Shown one piece after another: positions 43,735-54,683 of a stretch of 64,000 bases of DNA. Source of the stretch: Siphonodentalium dalli. Taxonomy: Eukaryota > Mollusca > Scaphopoda > Gadilida > Siphonodentaliidae. Below the pieces are notes generated by a model. It had not been told where the DNA came from. It did not search any database and saw nothing but the letters and a program-made list of their open reading frames with translations. The stretch covers positions 57,424,420-57,488,419 of the forward strand of contig CP136062.1 of NCBI GenBank assembly GCA_032622095.1, read 5' to 3'. Every line of letters starts with the position of its first letter. Position 1 is the first letter of the stretch. The position numbers and the translations under genes were made by a program.

Positions 43735-45810
43735 TAGTGTAAACAATATTTATTTGAACAAATGAACAGAACATCACATTGACAATTATACATATTGAGA
43801 ATAAAACATAGTTCAAATGAGGATTAGATAACAAGCCATGAGCCTATGGCTTTTATAAAAATCTTTTCCTCCAAAATTGTTACCCCGAGTGTCAATACAG
43901 ACAGCTACAGGGTAAAAAGGACGGGAATTTGAATATTGTTCTGTGTTTTCAAATAAATGTTGGGAAGTTAGTTAAGTTAGTTAAGCGAGTGCAGGGATCA
44001 GAAAGATGGAGGAGTGATAGAAGGGAGGAGATTATGAAATAGACAATAAAGATAATAAAGTAGGTGGAAAAGAAGTGTGATAAATGCTGTATACAATAAT
44101 CCCTCAGTCATAATCTAAATTTTACATTATGGCGTTAAATCATGGTGTGTTGTCCAATATAGAAACGGAATTAGACCCCAAATACGTCTCGGCACCCAGG
44201 AGAGATGATGCATGAAAATAAGTATATATTAGGATAATTGTTATACTTGTAGTACGTATCAATATAATCTAGATACAATTAGTACATGTAAGTACAATCA
44301 GTAGTAAGTCCATTAATATGCCAAGGTCAGAACGGTTGAGCATGCACTCCGTGGGCAGACAGCCGGATATGCCAGAACACGATGTGCAGAAACGCGACTT
44401 ACATATTTATACATACAAGTTATGCACATCATGTTCACATACACGACCCCCTGCGCACGGAGCTCACACATTATCGAAACGTCGACTTTGGATAATAAAC
44501 AGTTGTACAGCTTCAAATATTATAGAATTTGTTTCATCGGACATCTCATTAGACCCATATAATAGGACATCAATGTTCACATCTGCTGGCGAAAATGGCA
44601 GAGCGGCTATCATATCAGCTCTAATTTGACTATATTGGGGACATTGCAAAAGAAAGTGGTACGCGGATTCAACTACAAATTCTCCACAAGAGCAAAATGG
44701 GGAATCTCTTACGTAATTTACAACAAGATCTTTGTTCAGATGGCTGCACCCCAGTCTCATTCTTGTGTGATATACTTGGCCTCTACGAGAGTGACTATGA
44801 TAATAAAACTTAGCTAAATTAGTATGACCGACCGTCAGAAGACGCTTGAATTCTTCCACGGTTGATGATGCTTTTATTGAGACAGGTATATTATTCCATG
44901 CGCGTATTGCTGACGGTAAGAACGTATCCATATATTTATTTCTGTTACTATTTGGAGGGTGAATACTTACGCGTCTGTGATTATATCCAGACGATGTCGA
45001 ATCGGGTGGGATCATGGTTGAAAGATAAGATGGGGCCTGATTTCTATGCATCTTGTAAAATAATATCATTTGTTGAGTATGTCTCCTGGATGAAAGGGTT
45101 TCCCAACCAGTTTCAAATAATAAGTTTTTATCACTGACACTTCTGGTAGCCCCAGTAACAATCCTCGCCATCTCATATTGAATATCTTCAATTTTGTCAC
45201 TCTTATAAATTGGTATATTATTCCAAACAGGCGACGCATATTCGAGTATCGGCCTTACATATGAGAAATAGGATTTTTCAAGTGTTGTCCTGCTCAGTCG
45301 GAATTTATGTCTCCGAATATGATTTACTCTTTTCCAGGCCTTTTCGGTTATCGTTTGTATATGAGTTTCCCAGGATCCGTTGTTATCGAAAGAGACACCT
45401 AGATGTTTATGAGAACTTACCTCTGTAACTTGCGATGCCGCCATAATTAATGGTGGGTGAACAATAGCAGAATTCATCCTTGATACTATTAACGCTTCCG
45501 TTTTTAAAGGATTAAATTTTACTAACCACATTTTTGACCAGTTCACAATAGTTTGAATGTCATTGTTCATGATTTCTGCAGCTAACGTTGGATTTTCAAC
45601 ACATAAATATATTGAAGTAACGTCTGCAAAAAGTCGTATATTACATATAATATTTTCAGTTATATCATTAATGTATACAAGAAATGGGAGTGGACCTAAG
45701 ATAAATCCCTGTGGTACGCCTGCTGAAACATCATGCCAATCGGAGCTAGCATTGTCAATTAGGACTCTCTGTTGTCTGGCTTTCGTTTGCTCTCTCGCGA
45801 GATACATTTG
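43735..45810 (-). mobile_element. Non-LTR retrotransposon, copy 3, minus strand, 5'-truncated
   Basis: A reverse-transcriptase ORF (44464-45807) is followed by a 0.73-kb 3' UTR. The UTR becomes pyrimidine-rich and ends with AAGCCATAGGCTCATGGCTT, TATCTAATCC and AAATAAATATTGTTTACAC at about 43735. The same 3' order occurs at 4.9-5.17 kb. No TSD could be set. This is a different family from the LINEs at 10.2 and 20.9 kb. Confidence 0.75.
44464..45807 (-). pseudogene. Reverse transcriptase with mutated catalytic motif
   Basis: An uninterrupted 447-codon frame covers most of the palm, thumb and C-terminal parts of a LINE polymerase. It has GVPQGFILGPLPFLVYINDI (expected GPLLF), then LFADVTS where the family has FADDTS, SHKHLGVSF, YVRPILEYASPVW, and a C-terminal CSCG...YHFLLQCPQY motif with FEAVQLFIIQSRRF at the end. 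The second catalytic Asp of the xxDD box is replaced by Val (GTT codon, about 45628), so the product should be inactive although the frame is open. The fingers domain and endonuclease are missing; the Met at 45807 is merely the first ATG in the truncated copy. Not an active gene. Confidence 0.88.
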
Positions 45811-45966
45811 AGAGAATTCTTACATCTATTATTAAAAGCTCCCCTTATACTCTGAAATCATTCTTCCTCATATAATTCGAGGGCTTGTTCGCTCTTGTAT
45901 GACTAGCTATTCAATGTTTGTTGACTCATAGCTCCACGAGTTGATACCACGCCAAGACAATATCTC
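45811..45966. other. Short intervening sequence
   Basis: Contains the TTGACTCATAGCTCCACGAG dispersed match shared with 40.7 kb. No gene seen. Confidence 0.5.
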
Positions 45967-47160
45967 GCCGGTATGCGGCTTATACGGACCCTGGCCTTTA
46001 CGGATCCTGGCTTTTACGGACCACCGGCTGATACGGACCCTGGCTTATACGGGCCCCGGCTCATACGGACCTCACTTAAATTATGCAATTTGCAAACTTA
46101 TATTTATGAATTTAATATATTATTATGATTGTCTTTTCACACATGTATTTGTATTAATTGAGAATTTATGTGATTTTTTTTGGTGATTTTCAAACTTATA
46201 TTTAGGAATTTAACCGATTTTTTCGGTGATTTTCAAACTTATATTTATGAATTTAATATATAATTATGATTGTCTTTTCACACATATATCTGTATTAATT
46301 GAGAATTTAGGTGATGTTCTGACTTGAAAAAGCATTCATTGAATCGTGTTAATTAATCTCTTCGCCGTTGTGTAAACACGCGTGTGTGATCCCTTTATGT
46401 CGTTGTATAAACAGACATGCGGTGATAAATGGTCAGTGAATGGTAATCAGGATGAATCCACTGAGTTTGATTTGTTACGAAAACATGTTAGTAAAAACAC
46501 AACTTGTTTCAACTGATTCATTGTCCGGTATATAAACACTCGTGTGTGATCCCTTTATATTGTTTTATAAACAGACATGCGATGGTGAATGGTCAGTGAA
46601 TGGTGATCAGGATGAATCCACTGAGTTTGATTTGCTATGAAAACATGTTAGTAAAAACACAACTGGTATATATTCAACTGATTTATTGTTGACTGGCATA
46701 ATTCCACAATGTCTAACTGTGCTGTATGTGGAGATACCATGTCGCCGTGCATCGGAAGATGCGTAGACGACAGGAGAGAAAAACGAGGGAGACGACCGGT
46801 AAATTAATGACATTGTGCAGAGACTACTCGTCGATGAGGATAACAGCCAGCAAACTACTGACAGAATTCGACAAGCTGTACGCCCCAGTTTAGATAATGT
46901 TCGTCTGATGTAACTTTGTTCCATTGTTGTTATCATCATATCATGTTATCTCTGTATGTATGTTGTCATTATTTTAATTTATTTAAATAAACATAAAACA
47001 TAAAAAATAAAATTTTATATTTTAATTGAGGTCCGTATGAGCCAGGGTCCGTATAAGCCGGGGGTCCGTATAAGCCAGGGTCCGTATCAGCCGGATGTCC
47101 GTATGAGCCAGGGTCCGTATGAGCCAGGGTCCGTAAGAGCCAGGGTCCGTATCAGCCGGC
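45967..47160. mobile_element. Foldback-like element with inverted 16-bp arrays
   Basis: Left array 45976-46075: about six units TACGGACCCTGGCTTA. Right array 47030-47159: about eight units of the reverse complement type GGTCCGTATAAGCCAG. Outer ends mirror each other (GCCGG...GGCTTATACGGACC and GGTCCGTATCAGCCGGC). The interior has two tandem duplications: an AAACTTATATTTATGAATTT block (46097, 46231) and a 160-bp block CGTGTGTGATCCCTTTAT (46381, 46542). A stretch at 46700-46915 reads as short protein in several frames (SNCAVCGDTMSPC, VQRLLVDEDNSQQTTDRI) but no continuous ORF exists. Confidence 0.75.
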
Positions 47161-47164
47161 ATTC

Positions 47165-47858
47165 ATTTCGCCCACCATGATGTTACTCCTATTTTGACCA
47201 ATAATTTGTCTACAATTGGGAGATATAGTTTTGGGCTTGCAGTATGCCATACAGTAACACATGTGAATTGCAATTTGCACGACAGTGCTCCTGCAATTTC
47301 GCCGTACACCAAATAATAGACAAAAAAACAGCCGAAAAACTCATGTTTGGTGCTATGTAAGTCATTGTGGACCTTTCTTCCGTCATGTGCGTAGCAATAG
47401 CAAAACGTAAACATACAAACGTTTTAGATATAACAAAATCAGTGTTTATCAGACCAAGTTGCAGACGATCCGTAGAATTTGAACTAATAATCGAGATTTC
47501 TAAGCGCGTACTTTATCTCCAGAATAGTATATTTTAGAAGCACAATATATTCTACTAATATTCAGAGGGATTGTATCTTCCTGATGTGTCCTGGGTTATA
47601 ACAATCACGAATATTCGGTAAAAAATATCGGCTATTGTGTAAACAAATGACATTTTCCTGCATAATTTCCGGTGTCCAATATACACAGTGAATACGCGAA
47701 ATCTACAGGGATTACATAACTGCATGTGTGGATCCACACTAAGCTGTATGAGATAACAGTGGTTAGCTATAATAAACTTTCTGTTAGCCGACGTGGAAGT
47801 GCCAGGGCATCATGTTTAGTAAACTCCTATCGACACAAGTAATTGATATACGTTGTGG
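47165..47858. other. No gene seen
   Basis: Short minus ORFs at 47163-47414 and 47555-47737 lack recognisable domains. Confidence 0.4.
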
Positions 47859-47860
47859 TT

Positions 47861-49093
47861 ATTATGCCCTACACATATATGGTGTATAATGTGAGGATGT
47901 TCTGAGGATGTCAGTGGAGATATGGAGGTTCTATTTATAGAGTGATTTAAAAAAAAAGTTTATTGTTAACCTCCTCAATTTAGGAGAGCATATCTATAAA
48001 TGACAAGTATATACATGTTATGTAAGTATGCATGCAAATGATCACAATATTAATCACAATATTATTTTACACTGTTTACGCCATGTCACACGCATGCGAT
48101 CGGGTTCTGACATTTTCAAATTTCAAGTGTTAGTGAGGTCAGTGATAATCAAATATAGAATTTAGGAATGGGAAGGCATGCATAGAAGTGCCTGAATACC
48201 AGTTGCCCTTTTAAAAACCTGAATAGCAATATCACATGCGTGTGACCGAGCGAAATAAAACTTCCAAATAAAATATTCACTGGACATCAACGTGGAATAT
48301 TGGAACACGAGAATGTTTGTCGTCATATTACCTTATTCAGTGAAATTAGACAAAGGTTTCAGTCATCGAAGTTAGAAAGTAGCATATATCACATGGAAAT
48401 GGCCTATTTAAGAACTAAAAATAAAGAGTAAAGAGTTATTTCCTAGGTCTACTGAACAAGTTCGCAAATTGATTACTGCAATTTCATTGGTTTATAAGTA
48501 AGTAGTTTTGCGTTCCTCTCAATGAGTCGCTTGCACGTAGGAGAAATGTAGCTGTGGAGTAAATTATTTTGTCAAGCTGGAGCGTATTTAAGTCTAGTGT
48601 CACGTGCTGGCAGAGTAGAACCGAAAAACAGAGCGAATAAATTGTCCGAAGATAGGCGAGACATGAGTAGGTTATATAAGTATGCATGCAAATTATATAC
48701 TAATCACAATATTAATCACAATATTATTTTACAGTGTTTACGCCGTGTCACACGCATGCGATCGGGTTCTGACATTTTTAAATTTCAAGTGTTAGTGAGG
48801 TCAGTGATAATCTAATATAGAATTATTTAGAAATGGGAAGGCATACATAAAAGTGCCTGAAAACCAGTTGCCCTTTTTAAAACGTGAATAGCAATATCAC
48901 ATGCGTGTGACCGAGCGAAATAAAACTTCTAGATAAATTATTCACTGGACATCAACGTTGAATATTGGAACATGAGAATGTTTGTCGTCATATTACCTTA
49001 TTCAAATTATGCCCTATACATATATGGTGTATAATGTGAGGATGTTCTGAGGATGTCAGTGGAGATATGGAGGATCTATTTATAGAGTGATTA
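47861..49093 (+). repeat. Direct repeats in the order A-B-X-B'-A'
   Basis: Block A (47861-47946, TATGGTGTATAATGTGAGGA) recurs at 49008-49093. Block B (about 48017-48343, from GTAAGTATGCATGCAAAT through ATGTTTGTCGTCATATTACC) recurs at 48678-49003. All copies have the same orientation but A precedes B on the left and follows B' on the right. The pattern suggests a tandem B-A unit followed by deletion. Confidence 0.85.
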
Positions 49094-49094
49094 A

Positions 49095-49930
49095 AAAGGC
49101 ATTAGCAAATTTTGTACCGATTAGACTTTGTGTATGATGTATGTATTCGCCGATGTATCTTCCCCGTTGTCTAATTATTGCAATATGTAACATTTATGAC
49201 ATCGTTAATTGCTTTCGATAACTAAGAATTACCAGGAAGGGTCTTTAACGTAGTTGAAAGTTTTTCTTTGTTTTTTAATGTTTGTAAAAACTTGACGCTC
49301 TGACAATTTTATTATTCATAAAGCCACCATAGCGATGTTGTGATATTTGTTTTTATTACCCCTTGGTGGTGTCCGAAAAAACCCAGTGAACTCAACACTA
49401 TGTACATAATTATGTCTCCGTTGGAATATAGACTAAATGTCGTATTGCGAAGTATCCGAAGTATATTCAATCTGATGTATATTTTTGGTCCGCATTTAGG
49501 GGATCTCTGGTGTGGTGAATGAGAAACACTCCGTGATCAGCAGCAGTTGTTGTAACAATTTGAAGGATTAGTTGTTTTAACGGAATTCTGAGATGGTGCT
49601 TTCATGAAACCTTGAAGGAATTATGAATAATTAGTCTCCATAATCAGTAGCGATTGAAACCTTTTCGGAAATTATTTCATAATGAGTCTCTAGATTGTTT
49701 TGTAAATCATTCAGTGTTCAGTCGCCGTATATTGGCTTCTGTCAGTCTATTGCAGACCTCTATTTCGATATATATGAGAACATATAACAAATAAAATATA
49801 TATGCCAGCCGACAACAATTCAAAAGTCGCATCAGAGAACCAAAAAACTAACAATTTAGTGCATTTGCTGCGAGCTGGCAACGCGTCAACATAATAACAT
49901 GTCAAGGCGATTGTCATTTGTTTGGCAATG
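49095..49930. other. No gene seen
   Basis: AT-rich. The ORF at 49340-49522 has no domain. Confidence 0.45.
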
Positions 49931-49944
49931 GGTGTGGTTATAAC

Positions 49945-51158
49945 TTTGTTTTGTTTTGTTTTTTTGTTTTTTTGTTTTTTTTAATGGGTGGTTTGGGGTA
50001 GCTAGCACCGGGATTGTCGAAAGGGCCGAAGGGCCCTTTCCTTAATCCCTCATGATTTTGATTTTATTAGATAATAAGAGGGGGAGAAAAAAAAATGAAA
50101 AAAGATAGCAATTTATAAATTCTTTGGTGGTGTTCATTTTCTTTTTCCTGGTGGTCGTGGACGCGTTGAATATTCAAGTGTGTATTGGCCATGTGTCGGT
50201 GTTGGAATTGCTTTAACTATGCCAGAGGTTCTCTCATCTTTGTCTTGATGCCAGTAGACCTGGCGATCCCGCAGCAGGAAGAATTCGTATTTGGTGAGAT
50301 GGTACGTCGTTCCTGCTACGTGGTGTGTCACAATCGCCATCTTGATTTTGTCACGTTGTTTTTCCATCTGTTCTTTGGTGATGGACGTCGCCGGCTTCTC
50401 TTCATACCTCGGCGTCGGAGGGGCGGTGATGGTAGATTCCGCCCCTGGTGGAGAATGGCTGGGTGGTGTTTCCATCTCCACGTCGAAACTGGCGGCAGGA
50501 ACATCGGGGGTGGTATCCGCGTCCCTGTCTCCGCTCGTCTCTGTGCCGACAGCAGGGACCTCCGGCAGATCTACGGAGTCCCTGCTAGCTGGTCTAATGT
50601 CACCTGTCTCCATGCAGGCCGGGTCGTCTGGGCGTCTCTCAGACAACTCCGGCCTACCGGCTGTGGCACTGGATGGCTGAACCACACGGGGAGGGGCGAC
50701 TGGCCGATCTACAGTCACCCCCTTCTGCTTCTTCCATTTAGCCCGTCTGACTGCGTCCCTTCTCCTTCGAGCTGGCGTCTTTCTCTTAGGAGGCTCCTCT
50801 TTCATAGTACGGCTGGTCTTGGCGTTCCTGTTCCGGGTAGAAGATCTCTGGTTTCCAGCATCTTCCGTCCGGAATTCAATACAGAGAGTCAAATAGCCTC
50901 TGTTAGACTGGAGATTCCAGCTAACAATATCCGCAATTTGAGATCTCTCTATTGCAGCTAACGCGGCGTCAGGGATTAGCTCCATTGTCCGTCGCGCTAA
51001 GCCTAATCCAAAACCGTCTCACTCGCCGGCATCAGCACGAGGGCGGTTGCTTCCAATAAAGGTTACAGACCGCTCAGATCACTCGTACCGACGCTCTGGT
51101 AAAAAGGAACTAATTAAGCCAAATAAAATCTGACTTGTACGCTCCACCTTTCACCAGA
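49945..51158 (-). mobile_element. Retroposed unit with 13-bp TSD and A-rich tail
   Basis: The direct repeat GTGTGGTTATAAC (49932-49944 and 51159-51171) brackets 1,214 bp. On the minus strand the unit has a 173-nt leader, one intact ORF (50985 to 50134), a 3' part with GGGCCCTTCGGCCCTTTCG (a hairpin) and a tail of A-runs separated by C (49945-49980). TSD plus A-rich tail indicate LINE-type retroposition. It is clearly richer in G+C and CpG than its surroundings and has no reverse transcriptase. Confidence 0.88.
50134..50985 (-). CDS. Intact 283-codon ORF, gag/ORF1-like or retrogene, family uncertain
   Basis: The frame is complete from ATG (GACAATGG context) to stop. Residues 1-45 may form a small folded N-terminus (IADIVSWNLQSNRGYLTLCI). 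A basic cluster follows at about 68-95 (KRKTPARRRRDAVRRAKWKK). Residues 96-200 are Pro/Ser/Thr/Asp-rich and look disordered. The C-terminal 80 residues (KEQMEKQRDKIKMAIVTHHV, then YEFFLLRDRQVYWHQDKDER) look folded. There is no CCHC knuckle, signal peptide or membrane segment. The layout, with an aromatic-rich N-terminus, Arg/Lys patch and retroposed context, suggests an RNA-binding ORF1-type protein of a non-LTR element. That is inference, and a processed host gene copy is also possible. The plus-strand ORFs at 50185-50961 and 50291-50680 are antisense shadows. Confidence 0.7.
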   Translation of the reverse strand: MELIPDAALAAIERSQIADIVSWNLQSNRGYLTLCIEFRTEDAGNQRSSTRNRNAKTSRTMKEEPPKRKTPARRRRDAVRRAKWKKQKGVTVDRPVAPPRVVQPSSATAGRPELSERRPDDPACMETGDIRPASRDSVDLPEVPAVGTETSGDRDADTTPDVPAASFDVEMETPPSHSPPGAESTITAPPTPRYEEKPATSITKEQMEKQRDKIKMAIVTHHVAGTTYHLTKYEFFLLRDRQVYWHQDKDERTSGIVKAIPTPTHGQYTLEYSTRPRPPGKRK

Positions 51159-51174
51159 GTGTGGTTATAACCAA

Positions 51175-51980
51175 TAATATATTGGTATTTCAATGCAATG
51201 GCCGTTGAATGTATGTCGATGAATATTTCAACCAATTAGAACGTATGCACCCTTTGTGAACACATATCATAGTTATGGTGTGTACATATTTCATAAATAT
51301 CATCTTTAGTTTGGCACGTCCGTTTTAAACACATTTTTTTCGCATGCTTTCTAACCAGGCACACACTATACACGCAAACAAAACAATTACGTATAAGCAA
51401 CTATATTTTCATAGCCATTACTTATACAATTTTTCACAATCACTGCATTAAAGCTGGAATATATTTCATATATGCCTAACAATATGATCTACAGGGCGCT
51501 ACCATTTCTGACTATGGTTTTCTGGACCTTTCTCGATTATTTTGTTATCATTTTTCAGAAATTGAAGAACCAAAATTATTGGAGAGTTAAAAGTAAATAT
51601 AATACACGTTTTTCTTTGTTTGAATATATTGTATTGGGATCTATATAGACATAAGCATATCGTATAACATAAACATTCATTTTGGTGATGACAATGGTAA
51701 TAATCAGTAGTCACATGTGTAATAGTCACAACAATATGTATTCTACTTTGCACAAACAATAGTATAATAACAAATAACAAAATCTGAGCAAGATAACAAA
51801 ATGCACTCTCAAAAACTAAACAATGGATAAAAATATCAACATAAATATGCACTAATATGCTGATCGTATCATAAAATGTGAATTATTGTCAATTGATTAA
51901 AAGAGGTTGCAGTGATACATTTAGTACCTAATAATCGCTGTTACGATAAGTTTATATACTTCTGGAAACTGAGAGACATT
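51175..51980. other. No gene seen
   Basis: AT-rich non-coding. The minus ORF at 51499-51852 (117 codons, hydrophobic, Ile/Tyr-rich) lacks a recognisable family and is probably compositional. Confidence 0.4.
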
Positions 51981-51984
51981 ATAA

Positions 51985-52486
51985 TTAAAGGTACGGTTGG
52001 CCTTGGCGGTGGGTATCCTGTGAAAATATTTCCACACGTCAAAAACCGCCACAAACAGAAAGAACATCAAAATGTAGACATACTTTGTCCGTATACAAAT
52101 AAGAAATATCGCATAAACAGTCTGTTATTGTCATATGTTTGACCATTGTTATGTAAACAAAAGCATAAAAAGTTACTTTTCTGGCGTTTGTTTATATTAT
52201 GATGGTAAACATAAAGATCGTTCTTTGTTGGTGAATTCCCGATAGGGAGCTAATAAAGAGCGTTTATGCCATTTGTGTGTGATTAGCCAGTAGCATTGTG
52301 CTGTGTTCTGTAACACAATCAGGCTCTTGCTTATGTAAAATATAGTAGGTCTTTATGATAACATGCTGTTTACGCGATGGTCATGGTATATTTGGACGAA
52401 ACTGTATGCGTTTTAATGTTTTTCTGTTTACGGTGTTTGGAACAAGTATGAATATTTTCGACAATTAAGGCCAACCGTGCCTTTAA
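51985..52486. mobile_element. MITE with TTAA ends
   Basis: TTAA at 51985-51988 and 52483-52486. Inverted termini AAGGTACGGTTGGCCTT and AAGGCCAACCGTGCCTT are nearly perfect. Subterminal GAAAATATT/AATATTTTC also pair. No ORF. Confidence 0.82.
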
Positions 52487-52489
52487 AGA

Positions 52490-53530
52490 ATACAATTTAA
52501 TATGAGAAGGCTCATTTGAAGTATAGTTTATAGTTTATAGTCTAACACGGGTAAGTCCGTCAATCAAATTGTTTATGTGCGGACAGGCAGACCTAATTTC
52601 TCAAGTTGTAATCAAGATGTCAGTATTTTGCACTTCTATATCCATGCACCAAGGCAATAATATAAGATGGTTTCTTCCCACATTGCGTCTATAAATGAAT
52701 TTGAACACTGGTATTCCAAAACGGTTAATTATGTAAAACCAGAATGTGTTCCTTTATCAAATCGAATTCAGACGAGCATTCTCTATAAATATGAAACAAT
52801 TTATTCGAATATTTTGAAATGATAACATACATAAGCTTATTCATTATTATGTCGTTGTGTTCAGAGTGCGTGTCATCATAACACAGTTTGCGAGAAATAC
52901 ATGTTTAACCCAGTTTTCATGCAAATTGAAATTAGATCAGTTTTCACAGGATAATATCACCATTATCCCATTGTGCATAATAATTAGTTTCACGAGAGTA
53001 GCGAGACGTGAACCTATCGTTTATAGTCGTTTTCCACATTGACAAATGTGGAAAAGATCACGTAGTTGCAAAGTTTAAGAGGTGATCGTATAGATCATAT
53101 TTTTGAAGAACGTTTGTAATTTCCGCAAGAAAACCCATGTAAACCACAAATAAAGAAGAGAGATAGGATTGTACTACCTCTCTGGGATATTAGCTGCATG
53201 TCCTTAATGTACATACGATATGCTGGTTCTAACGTAAGGTAGTTAGTAGTTCACAGGCTCCACCACATCTTGCAACCATATATAACTTTAGGAATGGCTA
53301 CCTGACTAAACAATTGGTTGGAAGAGTGAAATCTTTCGAAACAGGGGTGCGACAAAGACGCATTCGTAGCATTTGAAAAGCGATTTCCGTGGATGGGAGC
53401 TTTCTGTATCCTGGAGCATGCCCAGTTGTGTACCCTGATCGGATTCAACTATTTCACGGGGCTCCAGTAAAAAAAACAACTATGTTCTATGAACCCTGCT
53501 AGTGTGCGAGAAGTGTTGAAGATAACAACC
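52490..53530. other. No gene seen
   Basis: Non-coding as far as can be judged. A minus ORF at 53251-53448 has no domain. Confidence 0.4.
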
Positions 53531-53977
53531 TTATTTTGTTCGTGCGAATATTTGAACCTCCACTTTATACTGTAATCGTAACAGATATAATAATTTTACG
53601 CAGACAGTGTTGTCAACGATGATCCTGTGAAATCGTCTGCACGAGCATGTCAGCCATTTTATATGCAAACCATGAAGTGAGTCATACAATGATTTAACAA
53701 TGTCATCAATAAAATAAGGCACAACAAGGAAAATAATAGAAACATTGCCTCGTACATTGTTCCAGTTCAATTGGATGTGTTCTGATTCCTTTGTATAGTA
53801 TATAACGTTTCTCATTTGAGTACATGTCAAAGAATAGTCGGAAACAAAAACGTTTGACCAAAAATCATTTTCTTTGCCAATTTGCGGAAAAAAAATCTGG
53901 TCAATGGCCAAGTTGGTCACCGAGAGCGTGAACGCTGGATCAGACGATTGCATTATCATAACCAAAATTGGATACAT
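53531..53977 (-). CDS. Unrecognised 148-codon ORF
   Basis: An open frame of near-normal composition for protein, with three Cys in the second half (TCSCRR and a later VCVK) and blocks such as SDYSLTCTQMRNVIYYTKES and IQLNWNNVRGNVSIIFLVV. It begins with a TTG by frame; the first Met is nine codons in. No signal peptide or known domain is recognised. It lies downstream of the C-type lectin gene on the same strand with a TTAA MITE between. It could be an exon of another gene or chance. Confidence 0.25.
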   Translation of the reverse strand: MYPILVMIMQSSDPAFTLSVTNLAIDQIFFPQIGKENDFWSNVFVSDYSLTCTQMRNVIYYTKESEHIQLNWNNVRGNVSIIFLVVPYFIDDIVKSLYDSLHGLHIKWLTCSCRRFHRIIVDNTVCVKLLYLLRLQYKVEVQIFARTK

Positions 53978-54004
53978 TTTTGTGACTGACTTTGAGTGTT
54001 CTTT

Positions 54005-54335
54005 TTAAAGGAGTATTAAATCCGGCCAATTTCTTTTATACTCAACAGAATATATGCAACAAATAAATGAATTTGAGCCGTAGAACAGTCCAAAATACAC
54101 CCATGTGCTCTAGGAACGATGATAACAACATATTTTTATGAAAATGAGATTATGACTCCAGTCATAAATTCATGTTCATTATAAATATCATGTTGTCTGC
54201 ATCGTTCATAGAGCACATGTGTGCATTTTGCACTAATCCATGGCTCGAATTCACTCATTTGTTGTGTATATTCAGTTGAGTATAAAAGGAGATGGTCCAA
54301 TAAATTGCCGGATTTAGTGTACAGTGCCCCTTTAA
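54005..54335. mobile_element. Foldback MITE with TTAA ends
   Basis: TTAA at 54005-54008 and 54332-54335. Arms of about 130 bp pair: AGTATTAAATCCGGCCAATT with the inverse of AATTGCCGGATTTAGTGT, then TATACTCAAC, TTTGAGCC and CATGTGCTCTA blocks. The right end, read inward, begins TTAAAGGGGCACTG. The minus ORF at 54136-54357 is within the right arm. It lies between the unrecognised ORF and the end of the lectin gene. Confidence 0.85.
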
Positions 54336-54477
54336 GTGCTATTTTTGTAACGCTCAAATTTCTTAATTAGGGCTCCAATGTATCTACCCTGGTCGGCAAC
54401 GTAGTTATATTTAGAAATACACGTACAGGTGACGTCGTTTTCAATGACGTATGTCAGACTTTGTCATTCTTTATCAT

Positions 54478-54683
54478 CTACGACACTTGACACATGAATA
54501 TGAGGGATACTCCGCTATCCTCGTCATGGAATGCCCAGCCGGTGTAACTAGCTAACCGCATATATATTTCCGGCGTTGTTCCATCAGGCTCATTTGACCC
54601 CCACTCAATCCAGGGCAGTGGGTCACCGTTCCTGTTGCAGTAGTCCCTAATACCACCACACCGATTGCCTTCGATCCATACAT
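54478..54683 (-). CDS. C-type lectin gene, last coding exon (second half of CTLD)
   Basis: The acceptor TATATTACAG precedes base 54683; the exon begins in phase 1 (G from the previous exon plus AT gives Asp) and ends with TAG at 54478-54480. It encodes DVWIEGNRCGGIRDYCNRNG, then DPLPWIEWGSNEPDG, MRLASYTGWAFHDED and the terminal FMCQVS. These match the CTLD core: the WIGG strand, the G.PL..W...EP. loop and the final F.C. The ligand-loop motif is Glu-Pro-Asp rather than the usual EPN or QPD. The inner disulfide cysteines expected before and after the WND region are both absent, while two extra Cys (NRC...DYC) are present. The upstream frame (54684-54717) is intron. Confidence 0.85.

Noticed and set aside
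44318-45137. Plus-strand ORFs at 44318-44629 and 44862-45137
   Set aside because: Shadows of the minus-strand reverse-transcriptase frame.
50185-50961. 258-codon plus-strand ORF
   Set aside because: Antisense of the 283-codon retroposed ORF on the minus strand, which has the better start context, tail polarity and composition.
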